In this document: one piece after another, positions 45,801 through 57,549 of the stretch
Numbering within the stretch: the stretch's first letter is position 1
Layout of the letters: each line of letters opens with the position of its first letter
Assembly: GCA_003117195.1 (NCBI GenBank)
Contig: BDSI01000011.1
Coordinates: 286,901 to 350,900, forward strand
Direction: 5' to 3'
DNA: 64,000 bases
Origin: Eudorina sp. 2006-703-Eu-15
Lineage: Eukaryota > Chlorophyta > Chlorophyceae > Chlamydomonadales > Volvocaceae
Notes under the pieces: generated by a model
Told to the model about the DNA's origin: nothing
The model's input: the letters and a program-made list of their open reading frames with translations, nothing else
The model's database searches: none
Translations under genes and position numbers: made by a program

Positions 45801-48800
45801 CGTCCTGAGTTGCCTTGTCCTGGCTGGCCCGTGCCACATCGAGCGCCGACAGCACGCGGCGCAGCTCGTCCTCCAGCGCGGACATCTGCGCTGATTGTGC
45901 AGCACTGGCCTCACGGGCGGCGGCGATCTGCTCATTAAAGCTGGCTGCCAGGGCTGCGGCCCGACTGGCATGCCGTGCGCTCTCGTCGGCAGACGCCGCC
46001 AACTGCGCCTCCAGCTCCGCCACACGAACTGCGTGACGCTCCGTATCAGCTTTCCTCTCCACCCGCGCCTCCGCGAGCCTTGCCTCCAGCTCGACCACAA
46101 CCGATTTGAAGTGGGCTGCCTGCCCGTGCGTTTCCGCCCGCGCTGACTCGAGCTCCACCTCCAAGGCGGCGGCTTTGGCCGTCAGGCCCTGGACTTGCTC
46201 CGCAATGGCCGCTTGAGCGGCTGCCAGCTGGGCCTCCAGCTCGCGTATCTGAGCGGCAGCGCGCTCTGACTGGCCGGCATACTCATTGTGTGCCATCACG
46301 AGCTGCTCTTCAAGAGCCTCCACTTGCACTGACGACCGTTTGAGCTGCTCCGCAATTTTGCCACGTGCCACGTGCAGCTGATGCTCCAGATCAGTTACCA
46401 ACTGACGCTGCCTGGCCTGTTGGTTCATGTTCTCCGCCTGCGCTGCAGCGATCTGCGCCTCCAGCTGCGCAGACAGGCCCGCGGAACGAGCCACGAGCTC
46501 ACGGTTGTCCTCCCGCGCGGCGGACAGTTGTTGCTCAAGCTCCTCTGTCTGTGCTGCCGAGTGCTCAATCTGCGCAGCGATGGCCGCGTGCGCGGCCTCC
46601 AGCTGCTGGACAAGCTGTGCAGCGTCTGCCGATGAGCGTTGTGTCTTCTCGGAAAGCTCAGCGCGTGCGGCCGCCAGCTGCGCGCTTAGCTCTGCAGTCT
46701 GCACAGCCGCTTGCTCCGAAGCCATGGCCATAGCCGCCGCCAGCTGCGCCTCCAGTTCGGCCGCCTGGGCGGCGGAGCGCTTTGCCTGTTCGGTATTTCC
46801 GGCCAAAGTGGCCACCAGGCGCGCCTCTAGCTCGGCAACCTGATTGGCAGAACACTCGGCCAGCTCGGCGTGCTCTGCCTGAGCTGCAGTGAGCCGCGCC
46901 TCCAGCTGGGACACGGTTTCGGCCGATTGCTTTGCCGTCATCATGCAGGTTTCCCGGGCGGCCTCAAGCTGCCCCACCAGGTCGCTGACCTCCAGGTTTG
47001 AGCGCTCAACAAGCGTGCTCACCGCCGAGCGTGCGGCTGCCAGCTCCGCCTCAAGCTCTGCTGCTCGGGCCGCCGACGTGTGTGCCTGCTCCGCCATCTC
47101 ACCCCGCGCGGCAATGAGTTGTTCAAGCAGCCCTGCCACCTGCGCGGCAGACTGCTCGGCCCGCGCCTCACTGGAAGCGCGCGCAGCAGCCAGCTCCGCC
47201 TCAAGCTCCTCCACCTGCGCCGAGGCGCGGGCCGCGTGGTCACTGATGGCGGAGCGTGCGCTAGCGAGCTTATCCTCCAGGTCCTCCACAAGGGCGCGGT
47301 ACCTCTTGGCCTGCTCCCCATAGCTCGACTGCGCTTCTGCCAGTTGATCCTCCAGGGCCCTGACGGTGGCGACTGACTGCTGTGCTTGGGTTTCCAGGGC
47401 CGCCCGAGCGTCTGCGAGCTCGACTTCTAGGCTGCTGGCTTGTGCGGCAAGGAGGTTGGTCTGTCGCTCACTCTCAGCGCGAGCAGCGGCTATCTGTGCC
47501 TCCAGCTCGGCAATCTGGTTGGCGGACTTCTCAGTGAGCTCCTTATTAGCCGCCACTGCGGCGACGAGCTGCGCCTTCCAGGCAGACGTCTCCTCGGCGA
47601 AGCGCTGCTCCTGCTCCAGGTTGGCAGCCCGAACTGACGCCAACTCGTCAGCCTGGAGCACTGAGGCAGCGTCCTGTGCCACAATTTCAGCGCGAGCCTT
47701 GGCCAGCTCTTGCTCTAAGACGACGTTCTCCTCCTTTGCCTGTCGAAGCTGCTCCTCCAGCATTTGTGAGTGGGCAGCGGCAGTGGCAGCCTGAATGACG
47801 AGGCGCTCCTGCTCCAGTCCAGCCTGTGCCAGGGCAGCCTCAAGCGTCGCCACCTTGGCTGCTTGGGCGGCAGCTTCAGCGCGTAACGACTCCAGCCGCG
47901 TCTGCAAAGCACAGCCCGAAGTACAATCTTATTCAAGCAGTCCGTACATATCATTTCGCAACACATCAAAACGGCTGGTCCAGCACAGGACGCATACACC
48001 CGGTATAGTCATGGATACAGCCCTTCCCAGACCTTGGTTTTGTGCCCGCTTACCGTGACATCAGCCAGTGCCGCCTGGAGCTCCGCGACGGCTGCCTCAG
48101 CCTCCGCAGCTCGTGCCGCAGCGTAGGCAGAAGCTTGCTCCTGCATTCGAGCCTCTTGCTCCTGAGCACTCTGAAGCTGCTGTTCGAGGACGCGGACCTG
48201 CTCGAAGAGCTGCTGTGCTGCAGCCTCTGCGTGCTCAACCCGCTCCTGCATCTGCTGCCGTTCGGCGTCTGCTGCTGAGGCTCTGCAATGCGCACCGTCC
48301 ATTTCCGCGGCCGCGGTAGCAAGCTCCGCTGCAAGGGTCTCCAACTTCGCCTTGGTCTGCTCAAGCTCCTGTTCTGTGCGCTCTTTCGCCAGCACAGCCT
48401 CCTCCAGCCGCACCTGCTCGTCACGGACAGTCTCCTTTGCCTCTGCAAGTTGCTCCTGAAGGTCCCGGCATGCCACCTCGAAATTGTCAAGCTTGGCAGC
48501 AAGCTCCAAGCGGGCTACCTCCGTCTCTCCAAGCTTCTCAGCCATGTCCTTCACCGCGGAACGATCGTTGGCCACCTGCCGCTGCAGGTCAACCTGCTCC
48601 ATTTTCAGCAGGGCCAGGGACGCGCGGAGATCCTGCTGCGTGGCTCCCTCCATCTGCAGCTGTGCCTCCGCATGCTGGCGTGATGCCTCGCATCGCTCGA
48701 GGCGGTCCAGGGTCTCCGCCAGAGCCGCCTCCTTGTTGGCGAGCATGGCAGCTGTATCCTTGCGCGCCGCGATGACCGCCTCCAGTTGACCTGCAAGATC

Positions 48801-51800
48801 CTGCCTGTCCACAAGGGCATCCGCCAACTGCGCCTCCAGGCCGGAACGCGCCTTCTCCGCAGCCGTCAGCTTGTGCATGAGCTCCATGCGTTGGGCGTCG
48901 CTCGCCAACGCCCGAGCATGCAAATCTTCATAGGCCTGTTGAACCTCATCAGCCGCCCGCTCAGCAGCTTCGGCCGAAGCACGTGCGACTGACAACTCCG
49001 TATTGGCCGCCGCCAGTGCCGCCCAGGTTGCCGCGTGCTGCGCCTCCAGCCTCACTACTTCTTCTCCAATCCGCGCCAAAGCTTCCGCATCGGCGCGGGA
49101 CTGCTCTTCATCATGAGCCTCGAGTTCAAGGACGCGCGCCTGTGCGGCCTCAAGCTGCGCTTGCGCCTGCTCCAGCTCTGCAGCCTGGGTTTCCACCAGG
49201 TTGATCTGGGCTGCGCATTCCTCCTGGGCGCGTGCCAACGCCTCGCGCGCATCGAACAGTGCACGCTCCTGTGCGGCAACGTCCTGCTCCTTTTCATGCA
49301 TCTGCATAGTTGCCTGGTCAGCAAGCCCCCGCAGGAGCTCTGCCTCCTCCTCTAGCTCCTGAATGTACTCTTTGGTCGCCTGCAGCTCTGCAGCGCGCTC
49401 CTCAGCGTCAAGCTGTGCCTGGGACCTCTGAGAGTCTAGGTCTGCTGACCGCTTGATTAGCTCTTCACACTGCGCCTGGAGATCCTCCAGCTTGGCGAGC
49501 AGGTCATCCTGCTCCTGCGAAGTGCCTCCAGCAGCACTGTTGGCGGCACTGCCCTCAGTTGTCGCATGATTGGCAGCGTCGCCGTTGCTCAGGACAGCTC
49601 TCGAAGGCGTGATAGCCAGGACCGCCATGGCATCACCACCGAGGCCGGGTGTTCCAAAAGGATCGCCCAGAAACTGAAGCAGTGGACCGTTCACCGAGGA
49701 CGACAGCCTTGGTGCCGGTTTGCGCCCGGTGGAAGCAACGGCAATGCTCCGGCGTTCAAACTCCAACAGCATGAGGTTGGCCATGTCGAGTTCGCTGTCC
49801 CTGGTTGCAATGACGGACTGGGCTGCCTGCAGCGGATAATACACGGGTATCAAGGTGTGCGATAACTGTCAAACCACTTGGTTAATCAGAAGCAGTACAT
49901 CGTCGACGAAGACAGTCAATTGTTAACAGAACTGCACAGCCATGCAGGACAAATTACACAACCAATGCAATCAGTGCCGTCGCAAAGAGACTCTAATTGC
50001 ATAGTCTCAACCCACCTGCAACTGGCACTCGAGCGCCCGCTTCTCAGCTTCCACTTGCGCGAGCTGCACCTGCACTTCCTCTAGTCGCGCCACAGCACAA
50101 AAATGATCTCTCGGAGTGCTGGCTCCTGACGATGACACGCTTCGCCGCATGGTCGGGCTAACGGCGCGATGCAGCAACCCCGGCGACGCCGGAATACTCT
50201 TCCGAGCTGCCCGCGGCGCAGCGCTGCTGCCTGGTGAACGTAGAACGCTTGATAAACTGCCAATACTGGTGTGCAAGCCTTGCCTTGCAACTGCCTTGCT
50301 CTTCGTGGCGGTGGGCGATGTAATGGCCGGGCTCCGTAGTGCGGCGCCAGGTGCAGACGTCCGGCTGCCGCTGCACTCCTTGCCAGGTGTTGAGAACCCC
50401 GCTCCGGCGGCGCCCAGCACGCCACGCGACGCGGCTCTCGCTGCTGCCTGCGGAGCAGGGACGCGGCAGCAGCGGGGCCACGTCTTTCACAGCAGATGCC
50501 AAAAAGGGTGCCACAGCGACCGCCAGTGGCTGTCGCCGTGGCCCAGCTGGCCGGCAGGGCAGGATTGCTGGCTGACGAGTACACAGTGTTGGCTGGTCAT
50601 GGAGCACGACTCGTGGAGTGGAAGATCTAGAATTGAGCCGACCTTGCCATCGGGAGTGCCCCGAGTCTTGAGCGCCACGAGCGAAACATCTTCAACCGCA
50701 GCGGCGTTCGCGTCCTCGCGTTGCTGCAGCATCGCCTGCATCTCCTGCAGGCATAACACAAGACGCCTGAGTCAAGAGCCCGTGGCACCCGTCAACGAGA
50801 GCTACCGGTACGCGTAGATAGCTTTATACCAAGACACCGTACTGTGGATCTGCCCGATGATACTTAGACAGCAAACAGTGCAACACCTTCCAACTACGGA
50901 CTACTTCTGGTCAGCCAGTCAGTTGGCCGGTGCAGAGCGCAAACGTGACTATCCGTAACCGTACAGCAATCAGTCGTCTTCCATACAGCAATCAGTCGTC
51001 TTTCGACACACGAACGCGGACCAACCTGCAGCTCATCGACCAGCTTGTCCCGGGCCGCACGCAATCCTGAGACCTCGTTCTGCAGCTGGCGCACTTCGGT
51101 GCCCTGCAAGCAAAGAGAGAGGTCATGATGAAATGGGCGAGGAGCGACAATCATACACGTGCCAAGGGTCAGTGCGCTCATGACCGACGGGATATCAGTC
51201 GTGCCGACAGTTCGGGGGGCCTATTGCGCTAACGGTGCGGCCGGCCAGGCACCTGCAGCTCGGTCTTGGAGCGCAGGTTTTCATGCTCCACCCGCAAGCC
51301 CTCCAGCTCCATTTCCGTTGCGGTCAGCATGTTCTGCAGCGCAGGTGAGACAGGTAACCTTTAGATAGGCATCTGGCATGTGAATGCCGAGACGAGCCGT
51401 ATGTGCTGATTGCGTGGTTCAAGACGAAGGCAACATGGCGAACGAGCGTGCATGGCCCTCACTAACGCTGCAAGCTTAATTGTACCACCTTACCATGCCG
51501 AAGAGCCCGATGCTGTTCTGTGGTGATGAGATCGCGCACTTCGGGCTCTGGATCTGAAGCAATTGCTGCTGCAGCTGCGTAATTTCGACCGCCTACAAAC
51601 GCAGAGGAGGACACGGATAATTGCCAAGGTTAAAACAGGTTGCTTCCAGTCGCAACGTGCCTGGTCATCGTTATTGGCCTCGGACGTCGCGTGAGACGAG
51701 TGTTCGCTGTTCATGATGCTTACGTGATGCGCCACAATTAACGCCCCTTCCCACCGACTACAGAAATTCGGCGCAGAACTTTCGGTCTGCGTAATGCAGC

Positions 51801-54800
51801 CTTGTACATGCCAGCCCCCTCACATGGCACATAAAGCGGTATCAGAGGCATGAATACCGGGTGCTGAATCTTACCTTGGCATCCAGTTCCTGGTTGACCT
51901 TGGCAAAGTCCTCGCGCATCTGCTGCAGCTGCCGCTCCGACTGGTACAGAAGCCGCTGTGTGCAGACCAGCGCCTCGCTCGTCTCGTTGTTATCAGCCTG
52001 GACGACAGGTACAAATGCTGAGCGCTGATGTGCTCAAGGTAACGACATGTCGGGCGCTGTCCTGTGGACGCTGCGACAGCAGACCTGTTTTGCTTACCTG
52101 CAGGCGTGCCGCTTGCGCCTCCGCGTCCGTGCGGCCCTGCCGCTCGTTCGCCAGCGTCTGCTCCATCTCCGCGGACTCCTCCTCCAACCGCTGCATGCGG
52201 TCCAGAACCACATTCAGGCGCTGCAAGACGGTCACCATGGCCTCATTCGCCTTCTCGCCAGCATCAGGCGCGTCTAGTTCAGCTGCCACAGGCAACAGAA
52301 CCACTTCATCTTGCGATCCATCGGAGGCGAGCTCTGTAAGGCCCTTGCTCGCGGACACCGAGCCGAGATCTGCTGTGGCGGTGCGGTCCCCAGTGGCCGC
52401 GGCATGGAGAAGAGGCACCACCTGGTCCAACAGCGCCGCCAGCTCGCCGCAGCGCGTGCACGAGGACTGCTGCTGCTTACTGGATGACAGCTCCTCAGCA
52501 GTCGAAGGTCCAGTGGCACTGCCATCCATGGTGTATGGCTGAGAGGCCTGGGCGCGCAGCTGCTCTCCCAAAAGCGTGAGGCAAGTCTGCGCGGGTGTGC
52601 CGAGCAGGGGGTTTCCGTAACGTCGGCCAATGTTAAGTGATATCGCGTGCGGAGCAACAAAACCGGTGCATCGTCCAGGGCGAATTTGTTGTCTCCCCAT
52701 GAATTCGCCATTGGGAGACCCGGACTTCACAAAGCAGATATTGGCAAGTTCACAGCATTTGCAGAGTCGCTCACCCGCAATAACGACTGCAGATGAGCTC
52801 CGCTTGCAGCGCTGTCCTGGCAGCGGGATGAAGCCGCCGCCAGCTGTTCTTGCGAGATGTCGAGTGCAATCAGTGACGCCTCCATGGCTTGAGGGTCACG
52901 CCGGACTAGGCGCAATGCCTCCAGCGCGAGCTCGCGAAGAGTCTGCAGCCATGACGGGCGGTGTTGAGCATTTCATTGAGCGTGCGTTAGTTGAATGGCG
53001 AGCTGAATGGCGGGTCGGCCGCGGCGCTGTTTAAGGGACGTCAACAAAAAGCCTCCTGACACATATCAGCAATCAGTCTGGCAGAAAGAAAGTTGGGAAG
53101 CATCAACGTGTGTGACGGCATGCATCCCCTCTCACCAGCCGTCCATCCTCCGTCTCCTGGGTCAGGCGCACAAGCTGCTGTCCAACCCGAGCTGCTTGCA
53201 TGGACAGAATCTCCGTCGTTGCAGTTCGCGCCTGCACGACAGACACGCACCAGGAATGCAATGGCAATTTAGAGCACTGCCACAAGCCAGTCACCACAGC
53301 CCTTAACAATTTACGGGGACATGAAAACTTATCGATTTCTTGGCTTAAAACAATCCTGCATCGTGTAGGCACGCACCTGGAGCTCCAGCTGAAGACGGGA
53401 CAGTGCCTCTGGCGACGCAGCTGCCTCATCGGTGACGCCATGACCACCCACTTCAAGGCTGGCTGCGTCCGACAAGCGCTTTCCACTGCCGCTGGGCATG
53501 CGCGATAGTGCTACGTCCACTTGCTGGGCCGCCAGGGGGCGCTCCAAACCAGCGCCGAAACCGAATGATACAAGAGGCGCCCGCGTGCCTACCGTGTGCA
53601 GCTGCTCCGGGCCCGTCGTTGCCCCCGGGCCCGCCCAGACCGCGCCAGCAGATGCGGGCATCAGCATAGGCAGCTGCGGAGAGCTTGGAGCCAGGGAGAG
53701 ATCTTGGACACCGAACGGTGACTCCTTGCCAGGTGACTTCTGACAGGATGGACCCACGAGTGCGACGTGACACGTCGCAGCTCCAATGGGCAAATCCATG
53801 AAAGTTGCCTCCATGTCCGGCTGAGGTGAAGGCCGAAGGTCGCCCTCCCGGAACAAATCGCGTGCAGTAGCCTGCCGAGACGCTGGACTTCCACTGTCTG
53901 TGTAGCCCGTACAACCTCCATGGGAGATGACCATGCGCGACCGGGGAGTCGATACCTGTACGCCGTGTGTCACGTGCGGCTGCACCATGCCGACTGGGCT
54001 GCGCGGGTGCATCACGGGGGCCGCATCCCCTGGCACCGACACGCTGCGAAGTCCCGAGCGTGGCGAAACAACCGCTGGTACCAATTTCACTGCCGGAAGG
54101 GCCTCGAGGCTGCATCGCGCCAGCCGGGACGTCCGAGGGCTGTGGAGCGACGGCGAACCCGGAGCTGTGTCAGCCACGGCACGCTGAGAGGTGCACCTAC
54201 CGAAGCTAATCGTGCTGCTGCAGCCCCCGTCGGATACGTAACGCGTGTTGAAGCCATACGCGACGCCGTCAGTGGTCGCCTTCACCTTGGGCAGCGGGTC
54301 CGGTACGTCGCCCTGAGGGCGGTCCCCGGGTAACAAGAGAGCAAGTTTACGGTTATCTGCCCTTTCATACATGCGCATTAAACCAGGCGCACAATGCGCG
54401 GGCCAATAACAATGCACATATTACGTTTTAGCGGGGTCTTGCCCAGGGGTGTGCTATGCCTGGCAGGTGCGCCGACACCTTACCTCGGCAACGGCGGCCA
54501 CCACCGCGTCATGTATGCGAGACCGGTCAAAAACGATGAGCTTGTTCTTGAGATCCACCAGCTCGTCCGCCATCATGATAAACTACGAGGGCAGCCCGAA
54601 CGACAAAGAATTAGAAGTCATCGGTTAGGGCACATGACAGCACGCATCGTTGCAGAAGACTAGGAGATTTGGCAGGAGGTTAGCGGACACCACTAATGTT
54701 GGTTTATGACCCGGTCGTTGGTATAACCCTGCCTTACATGCTTCCTGGCATCCAGCAACAGATCCCGGACGTCCATGTGCTGAGCCGGCTGCGGCAGGCT

Positions 54801-56041
54801 CCCAAGGGACCCTGCAGGCAGAGCACACACCAGCACATGGGTCCACACCGACAGTCTGTATCGTAGGCCAAGGGGTTCAATCGAAAGGCACGCCTAGAAC
54901 GGCGCCCACTCTCCCGCTGACCAGGCGCAGTTATGAAGATACCGAGGAACACACGTATGCATGCGGCTCTCCGTGTCCTCCATACATGTGAGGTTCAGGA
55001 GTTTCTTACCGGGCCTGGAGCCGGGCTTACGCTCCGCCGGAGTCCGCCAAGTCAGTGTTGCCGAGCTGTCCCTGCGCCCATCGCCAAGTTTGGCCTGCTT
55101 GATGCGGGCGGCTTCCGCGTGTTGCACGGCGTTGAAGGCTGCGAAGGCCTGCACATGGGATTGCATTTACGGTGAGGTTTACAATAGCACTGGGTAGTGA
55201 TACTGGCAGCCGTTGCCAGTTCTCGTTCATGGGCATGTGGCGAGCTACGGTAGGATGCTTTAGGTGTCATGGCTTACTAAATGGCGAGAGGCAAGACAAG
55301 TGTGATTCGTACCTTGTCCACAATGGATTGGAGCAAAATAAGGTGGCTGTAAAGGAGCTCCTGGCCCCTTGACTGCCCCAGTCCCAGCTTACGAAGAATC
55401 CGGGCGACTTTGGCTTTTATTGTCGCAACGTAGAGGTCGATCAAGCGATTTGCGAGCCCGCACACTTTGCTGCATTTTGCCTGTTGGATGTCGGAAGTGG
55501 AGTATAAGTGTTAACGTGTGATGTTGGTCTGTGAACGACGGCGGAGTTGTCGCGTGACGCACAACACGCGTGCTCCGGGCGCGTACTCACACCGCACGAA
55601 AGTCCGGCTGCCCTCCCATACCTGAACCCCACCTTAATTCGATTTGCTTGCTCGTTGCCGTGCAAGCTGCTCGCCTCCTCCTGCGAGCATTTCCACAAAG
55701 CTGATTACTCCTTTGAGCCAAGTACAGGTCAGGTAGCTGCTCGACTTACTGCTGCGATTTTTGCCGACTTTTGCAGGTTGTTGATCAAGTCTAGGATGTC
55801 ACGTGCAGTGAAGAACCTGCGTTGTTGCGGAGAGTGTACGCTGACTTCCGATTCCACAGCAGCTGCAGCTCGGCCCAAGAAACTGAGCTTCCCTGAACTT
55901 ATACAACTCCAAAAACTCACCTAATAATGTCCAATTCACTTTTGCTTCCACCCAAAGAGCCTAGCCCACTTCCGCCGCCCCGACCGGGAGACCCATATTC
56001 GAGCAAGCGAGGAGAAGAGGTTGCCACGGAAGCTCTCAAAC
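42882..56041 (-). CDS. Giant coiled-coil protein, at least 3017 residues (5' end unresolved)
   Basis: Twenty-three exons keep frame: 56041-55921, 55816-55750, 55680-55633, 55480-55313, 55148-55010, 54811-54738, 54582-54484, 54312-53377, 53231-53136, 52942-52775, 52586-52098, 51997-51875, 51592-51494, 51333-51253, 51103-51026, 50744-50643, 50447-50016, 49826-48054, 47901-44799, 44563-44320, 44096-44003, 43830-43507, 43079-42882 (TAG). The N-terminal 250 or so residues are helical (RDILDLINNLQKSAKIAA; LIDLYVATIKAKVARIL) without a known domain. A 312-residue Ser/Pro-rich linker follows. The rest is mainly coiled coil in two very large exons, one with 23 repeats of 25 residues. A disordered, acidic, Gln-rich segment (DNDSDDELVDEFLEG) and a short helical C-terminus end it. 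There is no motor, GRIP, PACT or calponin domain in what is visible. A cytoskeletal, basal-body or Golgi tether role is only a guess. The first exon lies beyond 56041. Confidence 0.8.
43290..43302. repeat. 13-G homopolymer
   Basis: Thirteen consecutive G bases in an intron near the 3' end of the coiled-coil gene. Its length may be an assembly or sequencing uncertainty. Confidence 0.8.
45874..47589 (-). repeat. 23 tandem 25-residue coiled-coil repeats
   Basis: Within exon 47901-44799 the protein consists of 23 consecutive repeats. Twenty-two are exactly 25 residues; the twelfth has 22. Usual residues are: position 1 V/A, 4 L, 5 E, 7 Q/R/E, 8 L, 10-11 A-A, 12 R, 18 Q, 21 R, 22 S, 23-24 A-A, 25 Q. 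Each repeat therefore corresponds to 75 bases, although the DNA copies have diverged. Confidence 0.9.
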
Positions 56042-56697
56042 CTGTTACGACATGTCAAAGGCACAATTAAGACCGACCCGTAATAAGCTGCATCATATGA
56101 AGGAAAGCGGCCGCGCACCCTTGTCGTCTTCCTGAGTTGGGCTCTGGTTTGCCAAGGACAGGCTTGTAAAGCCTGGACTTGACATTCTTCCAACCGTTGC
56201 CCACACGGGCCTCGGCCCACCGGCAGAGGACATGGCGAACAGCGAACACCCGATGGATGCTGACTCTCGCGGAAGCCTGACTCAAAGCGATGAAACCCGC
56301 AACCAGGGACGTACACCGCGCATGTGCAGTTTGTGGGACTTTACCGCGATGAAGAGGAAATGCGTGTTGCGAACTGGGCCACAGCTGTCAATTGTCCAAA
56401 GAGGGCTTCCTAAACCAATGCATCACGGAGCCTGTACTTTTTATAATGTGCAAATTCAATGTCCAAATAGCTCTATTACTTTATTATCCCGGTTACAGCA
56501 ATGGAGGGCAAAACCTTTTCAGTGCCGTACCGTATGTAGAACTTCCTTTGCTACTGAAAATTACTGGTGAAGCAAAACTCAAACCAAAGACTGGCTGAAG
56601 CACTATACCTCCAAAACTTGTTATTTCTTGCGCGGTTGTGCGCGGTTGTGCGGGGCGGTGAATGTTTTTGGACGGTTTTTTGCTACATTGTTAAAGC
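56042..56697. promoter_or_regulatory. Region between the coiled-coil gene and TAF10
   Basis: It must contain the start of the leftward coiled-coil gene, whose first seen exon begins mid-codon, and the TAF10 promoter. The part from about 56330 to 56690 is AT-rich. No start codon could be firmly linked to the exon at 56041. Confidence 0.4.
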
Positions 56698-57549
56698 ATG
56701 GCGCCCACACCTACACAGCCACAACTGCCGCCGAGCACGGAACAGGTGTATGCGGGACTTTCGGAGGCGCCCCTCATCGTGCCTCCACAGCTGGTTCAGT
56801 GCTGTATGCGCAAGAGCGGTCAGGGTCCAATATTATACAACATCAGCGCGGATGACCGAGAATGCAACGAGGACATGCGATTGTAAGCCCGCCCACTGCT
56901 GCCACGCCGGCTTGTCCCTTGACAGCACTCGCGCCTGCACGTCCCGCACTTCCAGGACGCAGGTGGTCAGCCTGGCGGCTCAGCGCTTCCTGGCCACAGT
57001 GCTAAACGACGCGATGCAGTAAGTCCCGGAGTATCCAAACGCTCCCCGTGTGGGTGCACCGGATACGACACGGGTTATTCATGGACACAGATACCACAAG
57101 ATGAAGCGGGCTGCGGGCGTCAAAGCCATGAAGGAGACTGGACTGGACCCAAAGGATAAGCGACGTCTGCTGCGCACCGATGACCTCGCGCAAGCACTGC
57201 AGGAGGTAGGGACGCACACAGAGCCCTCCCTGAGCACATCTGCTCCAGATTTGAAGAGATTCCCATGCCTCGCACCTCATCATAGAACCTTCCCCTCGCT
57301 TTGTTATGGCGCCACTGTGTGTTTCTGTCGGGGTGAAGTTGGTTGTAATCTTTTGCCACCATTGCGTGTAGCCTTCACAAGGTAGAAACCCTGGGTTCCA
57401 CTACCTTCTATAATTTCGCGACGGTGGTATGTAACAGCTTATCTGCTGTGTGTGCATGGAATATGTGCCTGCCGCAGTACGGCGTCACGCTTCGTAACCC
57501 GCCGTACTACGTTGATGCTAAGGATCAAGCAGCCGGTGTCCGCAGATAG
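56698..57549 (+). CDS. TAF10: Transcription initiation factor TFIID subunit 10
   Basis: Four exons, 56698-56882, 56956-57018, 57091-57205 and 57478-57549 (TAG), join in frame to give 144 residues, close to plant TAF10 size. TAF10 is a histone-fold subunit shared by TFIID and SAGA in the nucleus. The fold is readable: LSEAPLIVPPQLVQCCMRKSG for the first helix region, then TQVVSLAAQRFLATVLNDAMQ, the long central helix. A basic linker with DPKDKRR leads to LLRTDDLAQALQEYGV, and the family's end signature TLRNPPYYVD follows. The first donor (TT|GTAAGC) and the acceptor CTTCCAG fit phase 2. The loop after MRKSG is longer than usual (ILYNISADDRECNEDMR), so the end of exon 1 is the least certain boundary. 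ATG 56698 gives a short Pro/Gln-rich leader. Confidence 0.9.

Noticed and set aside
44769..49853. Several 70-240 codon plus-strand frames opposite the coiled-coil exons
   Set aside because: They are antisense shadows of a GC-rich coding strand and show the regular pattern expected from its Ala/Glu/Gln codons.
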